Assembly: GCA_031418715.1 (NCBI GenBank)
Contig: JANOJL010000066.1
Span: 157,739 to 221,738, forward strand
Direction: 5' to 3'
Origin: JANMDU01 sp031418715
Lineage (GTDB): Bacteria > Pseudomonadota > Gammaproteobacteria > Burkholderiales > Burkholderiaceae_C
DNA: 64,000 nt
This document shows positions 15,736 to 23,327 of the stretch, in pieces. The notes beneath the pieces were generated by a model. It was not told where the DNA came from. It ran no database searches and was given only the letters and a program-made list of their open reading frames with translations. Both the position numbers and the translations under genes were made by a program. Within the stretch, counting starts at the first letter, position 1. Each line of letters opens with the position of its first letter.

Positions 15736-16110
15736 ATGAAGAAAACTATTAAATCAATAGCACTCTGCGCACGTTCTATAAAGGGTATCGCCCTGTTTAG
15801 CTCATTATTTTTATTACAAGCCTGCACCCAAGAACAGCAAAACAAAATCCAGCGCGATATCCAAAACTGGACGGGTACCAATGGCGTTTTAGAAATATAT
15901 GCAGGTGAAAAAGTGGCGCGCCGCTTTATCAAAATCGACAAGCTCTCTACTGCGCTTGGCACTGACGATAACAAGCCACGGCCTTATCGCTATGGCTACG
16001 GCGTGCTCGATGAAAACCTCAACATGATCGTTGACCCGGGTGAGAAGCGGGTGTATTTCGAAATCAGCGATTACGCGACAAACTACGTGTTTTTTGAAAA
16101 TCCACGCTGA
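15736..16110 (+). CDS. Small lipoprotein of unknown function, signal peptide built from a dispersed repeat
   Basis: The 124-residue protein has a lipoprotein signal: positive start MKKTIKS, hydrophobic ALFSSLFLLQAC with the lipobox cysteine at residue 29. Residues 4-21 are encoded by repeat copy 4. The mature part is polar (about 95 residues, with YGYGVLDENLNMIVDPGEKR) and matches no family I know. It lies alone between rlmB and the convergent PBP7-type gene. Confidence 0.7.
   Translation: MKKTIKSIALCARSIKGIALFSSLFLLQACTQEQQNKIQRDIQNWTGTNGVLEIYAGEKVARRFIKIDKLSTALGTDDNKPRPYRYGYGVLDENLNMIVDPGEKRVYFEISDYATNYVFFENPR
15746..15798 (-). repeat. Dispersed 55-bp repeat, copy 4 (encodes a lipoprotein signal)
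   Basis: Reverse-orientation copy: TATTAAATCAATAGCACTC, TGCGCACGTTCTATAAAGG and ATCGCCCTGTTT. It lies in frame at codons about 4-21 of the lipoprotein gene. Confidence 0.8.
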
Positions 16111-16136
16111 TCAAACGGCTCTGAAACTCAACCGCC

Positions 16137-16168
16137 TCAGCTGGATCAGCTGGATCAGCTGGATCAGC
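16137..16168. repeat. 9-bp tandem repeat over a stop codon
   Basis: CTGGATCAG is present three times in a row (16141-16167), with a partial fourth copy before it. It overlaps the TGA of the PBP7-type gene at 16164-16166. Confidence 0.92.
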
Positions 16169-17279
16169 CTTTGACGGGAAGCAAAACGCCCTGCCCTATT
16201 TTTTGCACCGGTGCGCCCTCTACCCAACGGCGGACACGCTCAGCATCACCCAAGCGGCTCAATTTACCCGCAGAATCCAAAAACACCATAATCAAACGGC
16301 GGCCCGACACCTTAGCCTGCATGATCAAGCATTGCCCTGCCTCAGAGATAAAACCCGTTTTTTGCAAACCGATTTCCCAATCGGAATTTCTCACCAAGCG
16401 ATTCGTATTCACATAATTCAACGGCTTTTCGCCCACAAAGATTTGATGGTCTGGCGCAGTGGACAAATCACGCAGTACTTTGTCGTTGTAAGCATAGGCT
16501 GTGAGCGTGGCTAAATCTTTGGCGCTGCTTTGATTGCGGCTCGACAAACCCGTGGGTTCGACATATCGCGTGTCTTGCATGCCAAGCAACTTGGCCTTGA
16601 TATTCATGGCTTGCACAAAACGATCCAGCCCGCCCGGATAGCTGCGCCCAAGCGCATGAGCAGCGCGGTTTTCGCTACTCATGAGGGCTAGAAGCATCAG
16701 CTCATTACGCGTGAGCTGCGTACCCACTTTCAGACGCGAGCGGCTGCCTTTTTCAGTGTCCACATCGGCTTCAGAGATCGTGATGACCTCGTTCATATCT
16801 AGCCGCGCTTCACTCACGATCACGCCCGTCATGAGCTTGGTGAGAGACGCAATGGGCAACACCACGTTTTCATTTTTCTGAAACAAGATTTCATTGGTGT
16901 CTTGATCCATCACAAAGGCCACGCTAGATTTGAGATCCAGTGCATCTTGCGTGGCATGTAGGCCTGCGAGTTGGCCATAAGAGGGGCGTGGCACTGGCGC
17001 GGCGCGCACCACGACCATGCGTTTACCGTTTTTGCCTTGGATCACCACACGCTGCATGTTGGCTTTTGCTTTAACCGATTTGACCGATTTACCGGGCTTT
17101 GCCGAGCGCGTTGATTTAGCCACCGGTTTTTGTGCGCTCTTAGCTTGCTTTTTCGTCGCTGCCTCAGCTTGCGGCGCAGGCATCAACACCAAGGAGAGCG
17201 CTGCCATGGACACCATCAGCGCCACGCGCATCCGGCCGGTGAAACTGCGAAAGAAACCAAAGGTGAAATATGTTGCCAT
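16164..17279 (-). CDS. pbpG: D-alanyl-D-alanine endopeptidase, PBP7 type
   Basis: The protein has the three penicillin-binding motifs of the S11 peptidase family: SLTK (145-148), SEN (202-204) and KTG (307-309), with HxG-type context EAGQCLIMQA. This class cleaves D-Ala-mDAP cross-links in the periplasm. The N-terminus has a hydrophobic signal (VALMVSMAALSLVLMPAPQAEA) and then about 35 residues rich in lysine, alanine and serine (44-78), an export-proximal basic linker. I chose the ATG at 17279 (371 residues); an ATG at 17231 inside the signal is possible, and an upstream one at 17354 is unlikely. Its stop lies in a 9-bp tandem repeat. Confidence 0.87.
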   Translation of the reverse strand: MATYFTFGFFRSFTGRMRVALMVSMAALSLVLMPAPQAEAATKKQAKSAQKPVAKSTRSAKPGKSVKSVKAKANMQRVVIQGKNGKRMVVVRAAPVPRPSYGQLAGLHATQDALDLKSSVAFVMDQDTNEILFQKNENVVLPIASLTKLMTGVIVSEARLDMNEVITISEADVDTEKGSRSRLKVGTQLTRNELMLLALMSSENRAAHALGRSYPGGLDRFVQAMNIKAKLLGMQDTRYVEPTGLSSRNQSSAKDLATLTAYAYNDKVLRDLSTAPDHQIFVGEKPLNYVNTNRLVRNSDWEIGLQKTGFISEAGQCLIMQAKVSGRRLIMVFLDSAGKLSRLGDAERVRRWVEGAPVQKIGQGVLLPVKG

Positions 17280-17556
17280 GAGCAGATCGGTGCAAGACCG
17301 TGTATGGGATGCTACGGAAAGTATAGCGGATAAGGAATTATTGTGCAATATCAAGCACTTGGGTGATTTATTTAAATTTTATTTCAAAAGCTAGTGGTTT
17401 CCCTAGTCTTTACTATGTCGTTTTGTAACTTAGAGCGCCAAACCATTGATTTTGAATACTTTTCGGTGACGTATCCGACTTGTCCGCCAAACATGGGAAA
17501 ATCCACGCTTCGGTTTGTGATCGTGCAAACTGCTTTATGGCTTTCTTCTGAACAAC

Positions 17557-18459
17557 ATGACCGCTTCCTCCCACCCCATGCTCAACGTGGCCGTGCGTGC
17601 CGCCCGCGCCGCTGGTGCCATCATCAATCGCGCCGCGCTCGATATCGAATCTGTGCGCATCAAGCAAAAAGAAGTCAACGATTTCGTCACCGAGGTGGAT
17701 GCAGCGGCAGAACAAGCCATCATCGAGATCATTCTTGAAGCCTTTCCCAATCACGGCATCTTGGCCGAAGAATCGGGCACAAGCCAAGGCAACAAATTCT
17801 CTGATCACATCTGGATCATTGATCCGCTGGACGGCACCACCAATTTCATCCACGGCTTTCCCGTCTATTGCGTGAGCATCGCGCTGCAAATCAAAGGCAA
17901 GGTCGATCATGCCGTGGTGTTTGACCCCACACGCAATGATTTGTTTTTCAGCTCGCGCGGACGAGGCGCCTACCTGAACGACCGCCGCCTGCGTGTCTCC
18001 AAGCGCGAGCGACTCGAGCAATCCCTAATTTCCACCGGTTTCCCCTTCCGCCCCGGCGACAACTTCCCCGTCTACATGGCCATGATGAGCGACATCATGA
18101 CCCGTACCGCCGGCCTGCGCCGCCCAGGCGCTGCGGCACTCGATTTGGCCTACGTTGCCGCAGGCTTCACTGATGGTTTCTTTGAGACCGGCCTCATGCC
18201 TTGGGACATGGCCGCAGGCTCCTTGCTCGTGCAAGAAGCAGGCGGTTTGATTGGGAATTTCACAGGCGAGGCCGATTACCTCGATCAAAAAGAATGTATA
18301 GCTGGCAATCCTAAGATTTACGCGCAAATGGTGGGCTTGCTCGGTAAATACAGCAAGTTCGCAAGCGCAGGTGAGAAAGCCGCCGTACGCCAAGCTGGCA
18401 CATTGAAGGGCGCGGGTCAAGTTGCGCCTGATTCATCTGCCGAAGAAGCGCCTTTGTAA
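17557..18459 (+). CDS. suhB: Inositol-1-monophosphatase family protein SuhB
   Basis: The metal-binding motifs are clear: EES near 71, DPLDGTTNFIHG at 89-100 and PWDMAAG around 215, all of the Li-sensitive IMPase fold. In proteobacteria SuhB also binds the ribosomal RNA antitermination complex. The 300-residue length exceeds the usual 267, because of a C-terminal tail (about 270-300) with alanine, glycine and serine. The upstream region 17280-17556 holds no gene and no clear promoter. An ATG at 17578 is an alternative start. Confidence 0.9.
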   Translation: MTASSHPMLNVAVRAARAAGAIINRAALDIESVRIKQKEVNDFVTEVDAAAEQAIIEIILEAFPNHGILAEESGTSQGNKFSDHIWIIDPLDGTTNFIHGFPVYCVSIALQIKGKVDHAVVFDPTRNDLFFSSRGRGAYLNDRRLRVSKRERLEQSLISTGFPFRPGDNFPVYMAMMSDIMTRTAGLRRPGAAALDLAYVAAGFTDGFFETGLMPWDMAAGSLLVQEAGGLIGNFTGEADYLDQKECIAGNPKIYAQMVGLLGKYSKFASAGEKAAVRQAGTLKGAGQVAPDSSAEEAPL

Positions 18460-18480
18460 ATCACACATCTGGCTAACAGC

Positions 18481-21087
18481 GTGAGCGCTGATCTGTCCCA
18501 CCACACACCGATGATGCAGCAATACCTGCGTCTGAAGAAAGACTTTCCCGAGACGCTGGTGTTTTACCGTATGGGGGATTTCTACGAAGTTTTCTTTGGC
18601 GATGCGGAAAAGGCTGCGCGGCTTCTAGACATTACGCTGACGCAGCGCGGGCAATCGGGCGGGCAGCCGGTGGTGATGGCCGGTGTGCCCTTTCATTCTC
18701 TGGAGACTTACCTCGCGCGACTCATCAAGCTCGGGGAATCGGTGGCGATTTGCGAGCAAGTGGGCGAGGTGACGGGTAAAGGCCCTGTTGAGCGAAAAGT
18801 GGTACGCGTCGTTACACCGGGCACACTGACGGATACTGAATTGCTCAGTGATAAATCCGAAGCTGTGCTGTTAGCCGTGCATCAAGCGCCGCGCAACAGA
18901 CTCGGCTTAGCATGGCTGGCGCTCACTCAATCCGAAGTGCAACTTGCAGAATGCGCCCATGATGAATTGGCCAGTTGGGTGTCGCGCATTGCGCCGAGTG
19001 AATTGCTCTATGCAAGCGATGTGACGCCCGCATTTGAGCAGCAGATCAAAGCGCAGCGGTTTTCCCAGCAACTCTCGCTTACCTTGCGCCCTGCGTTTCA
19101 GTTTGATTCAGGCTTGGGCACGCAAAAACTCTGCGAGCAACTCCAAGTAGCCAGCTTGGCGGCTTTCGGCGCACAAGAGCTGGAGCATGCGCAAGCAGCT
19201 GCCTGCGCCCTGCTCGCCTATGCTGAGCACACGCAAGGCGCTAGATTAGCGCATGTAAGCCGCCTACGCGTGCAGCGGCAAGCCGAGTTGATGGACATTC
19301 CGCTGCCGACACGACGCAATTTGGAACTGACTCAAACCCTGCGCGGCGAAGACAGCCCCACCCTCTTTTCGTTGCTCGATACCTGCATGACAGGGATGGG
19401 CAGCCGCGCTTTGAAAAGCTGGCTTTTGAATGTGCAGCGCGATCGAGCCATAGCGCAGCAACGCATTCGTTTGATCACAGTATTGCGTGATGGTCATGCG
19501 CAGAAACTACGCGAACAGCTCAAAAGCAGCTCAGATGTCGAGCGAATTGCAGCGCGCGTTGCACTGCGACAAGTCAAACCGCGCGAGCTGATTGCATTGC
19601 AACTAACGCTATCAAAATCAGAGCAATTAGCGCACGTGTTACAACGGCTAGGCACTGATTTCACTTATATTTTTGAGCCTTTGGTAGCTCAGAGTCATTT
19701 GCTAACCTGCACCCAACTGATCGCGCAAGCCATCCTGCCAGAGCCTGCCGCACTGGTGCGCGATGGTGGTGTGATCAACATAGGTTTTGATGCTGATCTG
19801 GATGAGCTGCGCGCCATTCAAACCAACTGTGATGCCTTCCTGCTCGATCTAGAAACTCGCGAACGTGAACGCACCGGCATTAATAATCTGCGCGTGCAAT
19901 ACAACAAGGTTCATGGCTTTTACATCGAAGTCACCCAAGGCCAAGCCAGCAAAGTGCCCGAAGATTACCGACGCCGCCAGACCCTCAAAAACGCCGAGCG
20001 CTTCATCACACCTGAGCTGAAAACCTTTGAAGACAAAGCGCTCTCCGCAAATGAGCGAGCCCTTTCGCGAGAGAAGTTTTTGTATGAACAAGTACTCGAT
20101 GCATTACAACCACACGTTCAAGCCCTCACAGCCGCAGCCACAGCCATTGCCACACTCGATGCCCTCTGCGCCTTGGCTGAACGCTCGCTCACGCTCAACT
20201 GGTGTGCCCCGCAATTCGTGAGTGAGCCTTGCATCGAGATCCGCGCTGGCCGCCATCCCGTCGTGGAAGCGCGTTTGGCTGAGACGGTGAACAAACCCTT
20301 CATCGCCAACGACACGGATCTGCATGCCAAAACCCGCATGCAAGTCATCACCGGCCCCAACATGGGCGGCAAATCCACTTACATGCGCCAGATTGCCGTT
20401 ATCTCCCTGCTCGCTTCTCTTGGCTCGTATGTGCCCGCCGCGTCGTTGCGCTTAGGGCCGCTCGATGCGATTTACACCCGCATCGGAGCAGCCGATGACT
20501 TGGCCAACGCGCAATCCACCTTCATGCTGGAGATGACGGAAGCCGCGCAAATCTTGCATGCAGCCACGCCGCAAAGCCTCGTGTTGATGGACGAAATTGG
20601 CCGTGGCACGAGCACCTTTGATGGTTTGGCACTCGCAAGCGGCATCGCTGCGCATTTGCACAAGACGCAAGCCTTCACACTCTTTGCCACGCATTATTTC
20701 GAGCTGACCCAATTCCCCGCCGATCACCACAGCGCCATCAACGTGCATGTGAGCGCCGTCGAGACAGGGCGCGATATCGCTTTCTTGCACAGCATCGAAG
20801 CCGGCCCTGCGAGCAAGAGCTACGGCATACAAGTCGCAAAGCTAGCCGGCGTCCCCGCGCAAGTGGTGAACCACGCAAGAGCCGCGCTGGAGCGTTTGGA
20901 AGCCAGCCAGCAAGCGGCACAAGCGCAGGTCGATTTATTCGCTACACCGCCGCCTGACACTACGAATTCAGGAGCATCCAGCGCAGTAGAATCGGCGCTA
21001 AGCAGCATCAATCCTGATGATTTGAGCCCACGTGAGGCGCTCGATGCCCTGTATCAATTGAAAAAACTACTTCAACAAGCAACATGA
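18481..21087 (+). CDS. mutS: DNA mismatch repair ATPase MutS
   Basis: The 868-residue protein has the N-terminal mismatch-binding block VFYRMGDFYEVFFGDAEKA, where FYE is the Phe-x-Glu wedge, the connector, lever and clamp domains, the Walker A GPNMGGKST at 625-633, DEIGRGTSTFDG and a C-terminal dimerisation end. It starts at GTG (18481), 21 bases after suhB. It overlaps the next gene by four bases (ATGA). A stretch at residues 376-394 in the lever region is encoded by DNA resembling the dispersed repeat. Confidence 0.96.
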   Translation: MSADLSHHTPMMQQYLRLKKDFPETLVFYRMGDFYEVFFGDAEKAARLLDITLTQRGQSGGQPVVMAGVPFHSLETYLARLIKLGESVAICEQVGEVTGKGPVERKVVRVVTPGTLTDTELLSDKSEAVLLAVHQAPRNRLGLAWLALTQSEVQLAECAHDELASWVSRIAPSELLYASDVTPAFEQQIKAQRFSQQLSLTLRPAFQFDSGLGTQKLCEQLQVASLAAFGAQELEHAQAAACALLAYAEHTQGARLAHVSRLRVQRQAELMDIPLPTRRNLELTQTLRGEDSPTLFSLLDTCMTGMGSRALKSWLLNVQRDRAIAQQRIRLITVLRDGHAQKLREQLKSSSDVERIAARVALRQVKPRELIALQLTLSKSEQLAHVLQRLGTDFTYIFEPLVAQSHLLTCTQLIAQAILPEPAALVRDGGVINIGFDADLDELRAIQTNCDAFLLDLETRERERTGINNLRVQYNKVHGFYIEVTQGQASKVPEDYRRRQTLKNAERFITPELKTFEDKALSANERALSREKFLYEQVLDALQPHVQALTAAATAIATLDALCALAERSLTLNWCAPQFVSEPCIEIRAGRHPVVEARLAETVNKPFIANDTDLHAKTRMQVITGPNMGGKSTYMRQIAVISLLASLGSYVPAASLRLGPLDAIYTRIGAADDLANAQSTFMLEMTEAAQILHAATPQSLVLMDEIGRGTSTFDGLALASGIAAHLHKTQAFTLFATHYFELTQFPADHHSAINVHVSAVETGRDIAFLHSIEAGPASKSYGIQVAKLAGVPAQVVNHARAALERLEASQQAAQAQVDLFATPPPDTTNSGASSAVESALSSINPDDLSPREALDALYQLKKLLQQAT
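19608..19661 (-). repeat. Dispersed-repeat-like segment inside mutS, copy 5 (degenerate)
   Basis: Reverse-orientation resemblance: GCTATCAAAAT, TAGCGCACGTGTTACAACGG and CTGATTT. By my count about 24 of the last 32 positions agree with a consensus of the other copies. The protein length here is near that of other MutS proteins, so it may be a replacement or a chance match. Confidence 0.45.
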
Positions 21088-21908
21088 CTTACTGCGTCGC
21101 CATAAAACTCAACGCCGGCTTGGTGTTCCTCTCCGATTCGCGCACCAATGCGGGTCTCGATCAAATCAGCACCTTTCGTAAAATGATCGTCTATGAGAAG
21201 CCGGGTGATCGCTTCATGGTGCTGCTCTCAGCGGGCAATTTGAGTATCAGCCAAAGCGTGCGCGAGATGCTGCAAGTGGAGCAACTGAAAAACGAAGAAG
21301 GCGAGTCCGTCACCATCTGGAACGCAAAAAGCATGTTTGACGCGACGCGTGTGCTCGGCTCGGCGATCAGGCATGTGTATCAGCGCGATGGCGAAGCATT
21401 GAGGCTTTCAGGCGTGGAGTTCAATGTCTCCATGATCTTCGGCGGACAGATTGCAGGCGAAGGCATGCGCTTGTTTCAGGTGTATTCCGCTGGTAATTTC
21501 ATTGAAGCCACGAAAGAAACGCCCTACTTCCAAGTGGGCGAATCCAAATATGGCAAACCTGTGCTGGATCGCGTGATTGAGCCCAATACGCCATTGGAAG
21601 AAGCTGCCAAATGCGCGCTCGTTTCGATGGATTCCACACTCAAATCAAATCTCTCCGTCGGCTTGCCCTTGGATCTGGTGGTGTATGAAGAAGGCAAAAT
21701 GCAAAGCGATCGCATCGTTTGCATTGAAGAAAGCAACCCTTATTTTCAAATGCTACGCCGAACCTGGGGCGGTAAGCTGCGCGAAGTGTTTGACAGCTTG
21801 GAAGACCCGCAGTGGAATGGCGGCCAAACCGATGCGCCACTGATGGCGCCGACCACGCGCAGCATCCCATTGAAGAAAATCACCACGCCAGAGGAAAAGC
21901 TGATTTGA
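21084..21908 (+). CDS. Anbu-type proteasome-like peptidase
   Basis: The start MTYCVAIKLNAGLVFLSDSRTN matches Anbu, the bacterial ancestral proteasome beta-subunit-like family: Met removal exposes Thr2 as the N-terminal nucleophile, and SDSRTNAG is the family signature. Anbu forms open helical oligomers and is a presumed but poorly defined amidohydrolase. The 274 residues are normal. In many genomes it lies with ATP-grasp, alpha-E and transglutaminase-like genes; here those are absent and it is coupled to mutS (ATGA overlap) upstream and an alpha/beta hydrolase downstream. Confidence 0.88.
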   Translation: MTYCVAIKLNAGLVFLSDSRTNAGLDQISTFRKMIVYEKPGDRFMVLLSAGNLSISQSVREMLQVEQLKNEEGESVTIWNAKSMFDATRVLGSAIRHVYQRDGEALRLSGVEFNVSMIFGGQIAGEGMRLFQVYSAGNFIEATKETPYFQVGESKYGKPVLDRVIEPNTPLEEAAKCALVSMDSTLKSNLSVGLPLDLVVYEEGKMQSDRIVCIEESNPYFQMLRRTWGGKLREVFDSLEDPQWNGGQTDAPLMAPTTRSIPLKKITTPEEKLI

Positions 21909-22714
21909 GTTTACTGATCTTTTCTCATGCCAACAGCTTCCCCGCCAGCACCTATGGCGTGATGCTCGCTTCGCTCAAAAAGCGCGGCTTCACGGTCAAA
22001 TGCATAGAAAAATTCGGACACGATGAGCGCTATCCCGTCACCAATAATTGGCCACATACCGTGCAAGAGCTGGCTGATTTTGTACAGCCACTCGTACAGA
22101 AATCAGGCGAAAAAGCATGGCTCGTTGGCCATTCGCTCGGCGGCATCCTCAGCACCATGTGCGCAGCAAGGCATTCAGATTTGGTGCGCGGCGTGGTGTT
22201 GCTCGACTCCCCCATGATCGGAGGCTGGAAAGCCACAGCGCTGGGCGCAGCCAAAGCCAGTGGGTTGGTGGGCAACATCTTACCCGGAAAAATCAGTCAA
22301 CGTCGCACGCAAAGCTGGGCGAGTGAACAAGCCGCCTATGACAGCTTCAAATCCAAACGCGCCTTCGCGCTGTGGGAAGACGAGGTATTGCGTGACTACA
22401 TCGCCCTCGGCACATACACCGGCAAAGACGGCAAAAGGCATCTGAGCTTTGATCGCGCCGTAGAAACCCAAATCTACAACACCTTGCCCGACAACCTAGC
22501 TCGCCTCTTGCACCGAAAACCCCTGCAATGCCCAGCAGCCTTCATTGGCGGCTTGCATTCCGAAGAGATCAAGCGCACAGGCACTGAGCTCACCGCCAAA
22601 CTCACCAAAGGCCGCATGAACTGGATCGACGGCACGCACCTTTTCCCCATGGAAAAGCCGCTGGCAACAGCGGCTTTGGTGGAAGGGGTGATCAAGGCGA
22701 TGGCGTCAAACTAA
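21905..22714 (+). CDS. Alpha/beta hydrolase
   Basis: The nucleophile elbow GHSLGG, an oxyanion segment FSHANSFPAS near the start, and a C-terminal histidine in GTHLFPMEKP mark an alpha/beta hydrolase of about 269 residues. The TTG start at 21905 overlaps the Anbu stop (TTGA) and has GAGG about 10 bases upstream. The frame is open further upstream but there overlaps Anbu. The substrate cannot be told; the segment LVRGVVLLDSP resembles esterase- or lipase-like members. The operon mutS-Anbu-hydrolase is tightly overlapped. Confidence 0.83.
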   Translation: MSLLIFSHANSFPASTYGVMLASLKKRGFTVKCIEKFGHDERYPVTNNWPHTVQELADFVQPLVQKSGEKAWLVGHSLGGILSTMCAARHSDLVRGVVLLDSPMIGGWKATALGAAKASGLVGNILPGKISQRRTQSWASEQAAYDSFKSKRAFALWEDEVLRDYIALGTYTGKDGKRHLSFDRAVETQIYNTLPDNLARLLHRKPLQCPAAFIGGLHSEEIKRTGTELTAKLTKGRMNWIDGTHLFPMEKPLATAALVEGVIKAMASN

Positions 22715-22739
22715 GAATCTGCATGCAGACAGCAGCAGA

Positions 22740-23249
22740 TCAATAGACCGACTTTGAATCGCTCACTGCACCATTGGTCTTGTACTGCTGAATCGCTTTG
22801 GCCAACGTAACATGGTTATCGCAGCTGGTGTTACCGCAAATTCTTTGAATCTGTACCAAGTGCTTTTGCGCCTCATCGGGCTTCTTGTCCATCAAATAAG
22901 CCATGCCGATGTAATTGTGAGTGGCTTGATGATTGGGGTCGAGCACCAGCGCTTTTTTGTAATGCTCAAATGATTTTGGCAGGTCTGGCTTCGCTTGTAA
23001 TCGGTAGCTGTAGCCCAGCAGATTTTGCACATCGGCATTGCGCGGATCTTCTTTAGCGGCAACATTCAATTCAGCCAAAGCTTTGCGCCAGTCTTTGGCT
23101 TTGATCGCTTCGCGAGCGAGCGTCAGTCGCTCGTTCACCGTGGGCTGCACGACTTCTGGGCCTGTGTCTGCTGCATGTGCCGTTTGAAAGGCGACTGAGC
23201 TGATCGACAAAAGGGCACATATAACAGCGGTTGGGATGTTAGATTTCAT
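22740..23249 (-). CDS. Exported TPR-repeat protein
   Basis: The 169-residue protein has a signal peptide (VICALLSISSVAFQTAHA, cut near residue 27) and then two or three TPR helices: KDWRKALAELNVAAKEDPRN, SFEHYKKALVLDPNHQATHN and AYLMDKKPDEAQKHL. TPR units bind other proteins. Two cysteines close to the end (RICGNTSCDN) could pair. No function is known. It stands alone, convergent to the hydrolase gene. Confidence 0.72.
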   Translation of the reverse strand: MKSNIPTAVICALLSISSVAFQTAHAADTGPEVVQPTVNERLTLAREAIKAKDWRKALAELNVAAKEDPRNADVQNLLGYSYRLQAKPDLPKSFEHYKKALVLDPNHQATHNYIGMAYLMDKKPDEAQKHLVQIQRICGNTSCDNHVTLAKAIQQYKTNGAVSDSKSVY

Positions 23250-23327
23250 GAAATTCTCCAGAGAAAGTTAAGTATAGGAGTGATCTACGGCGGCCGAGTT
23301 CAGTTCAGATGCAGTTGCTGAAGTAAT

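Noticed and set aside
17413..18021. Minus-strand frame of about 200 codons opposite suhB
   Set aside because: It mirrors suhB, has no family similarity and no ribosome-binding site; the SuhB motifs on the plus strand decide.
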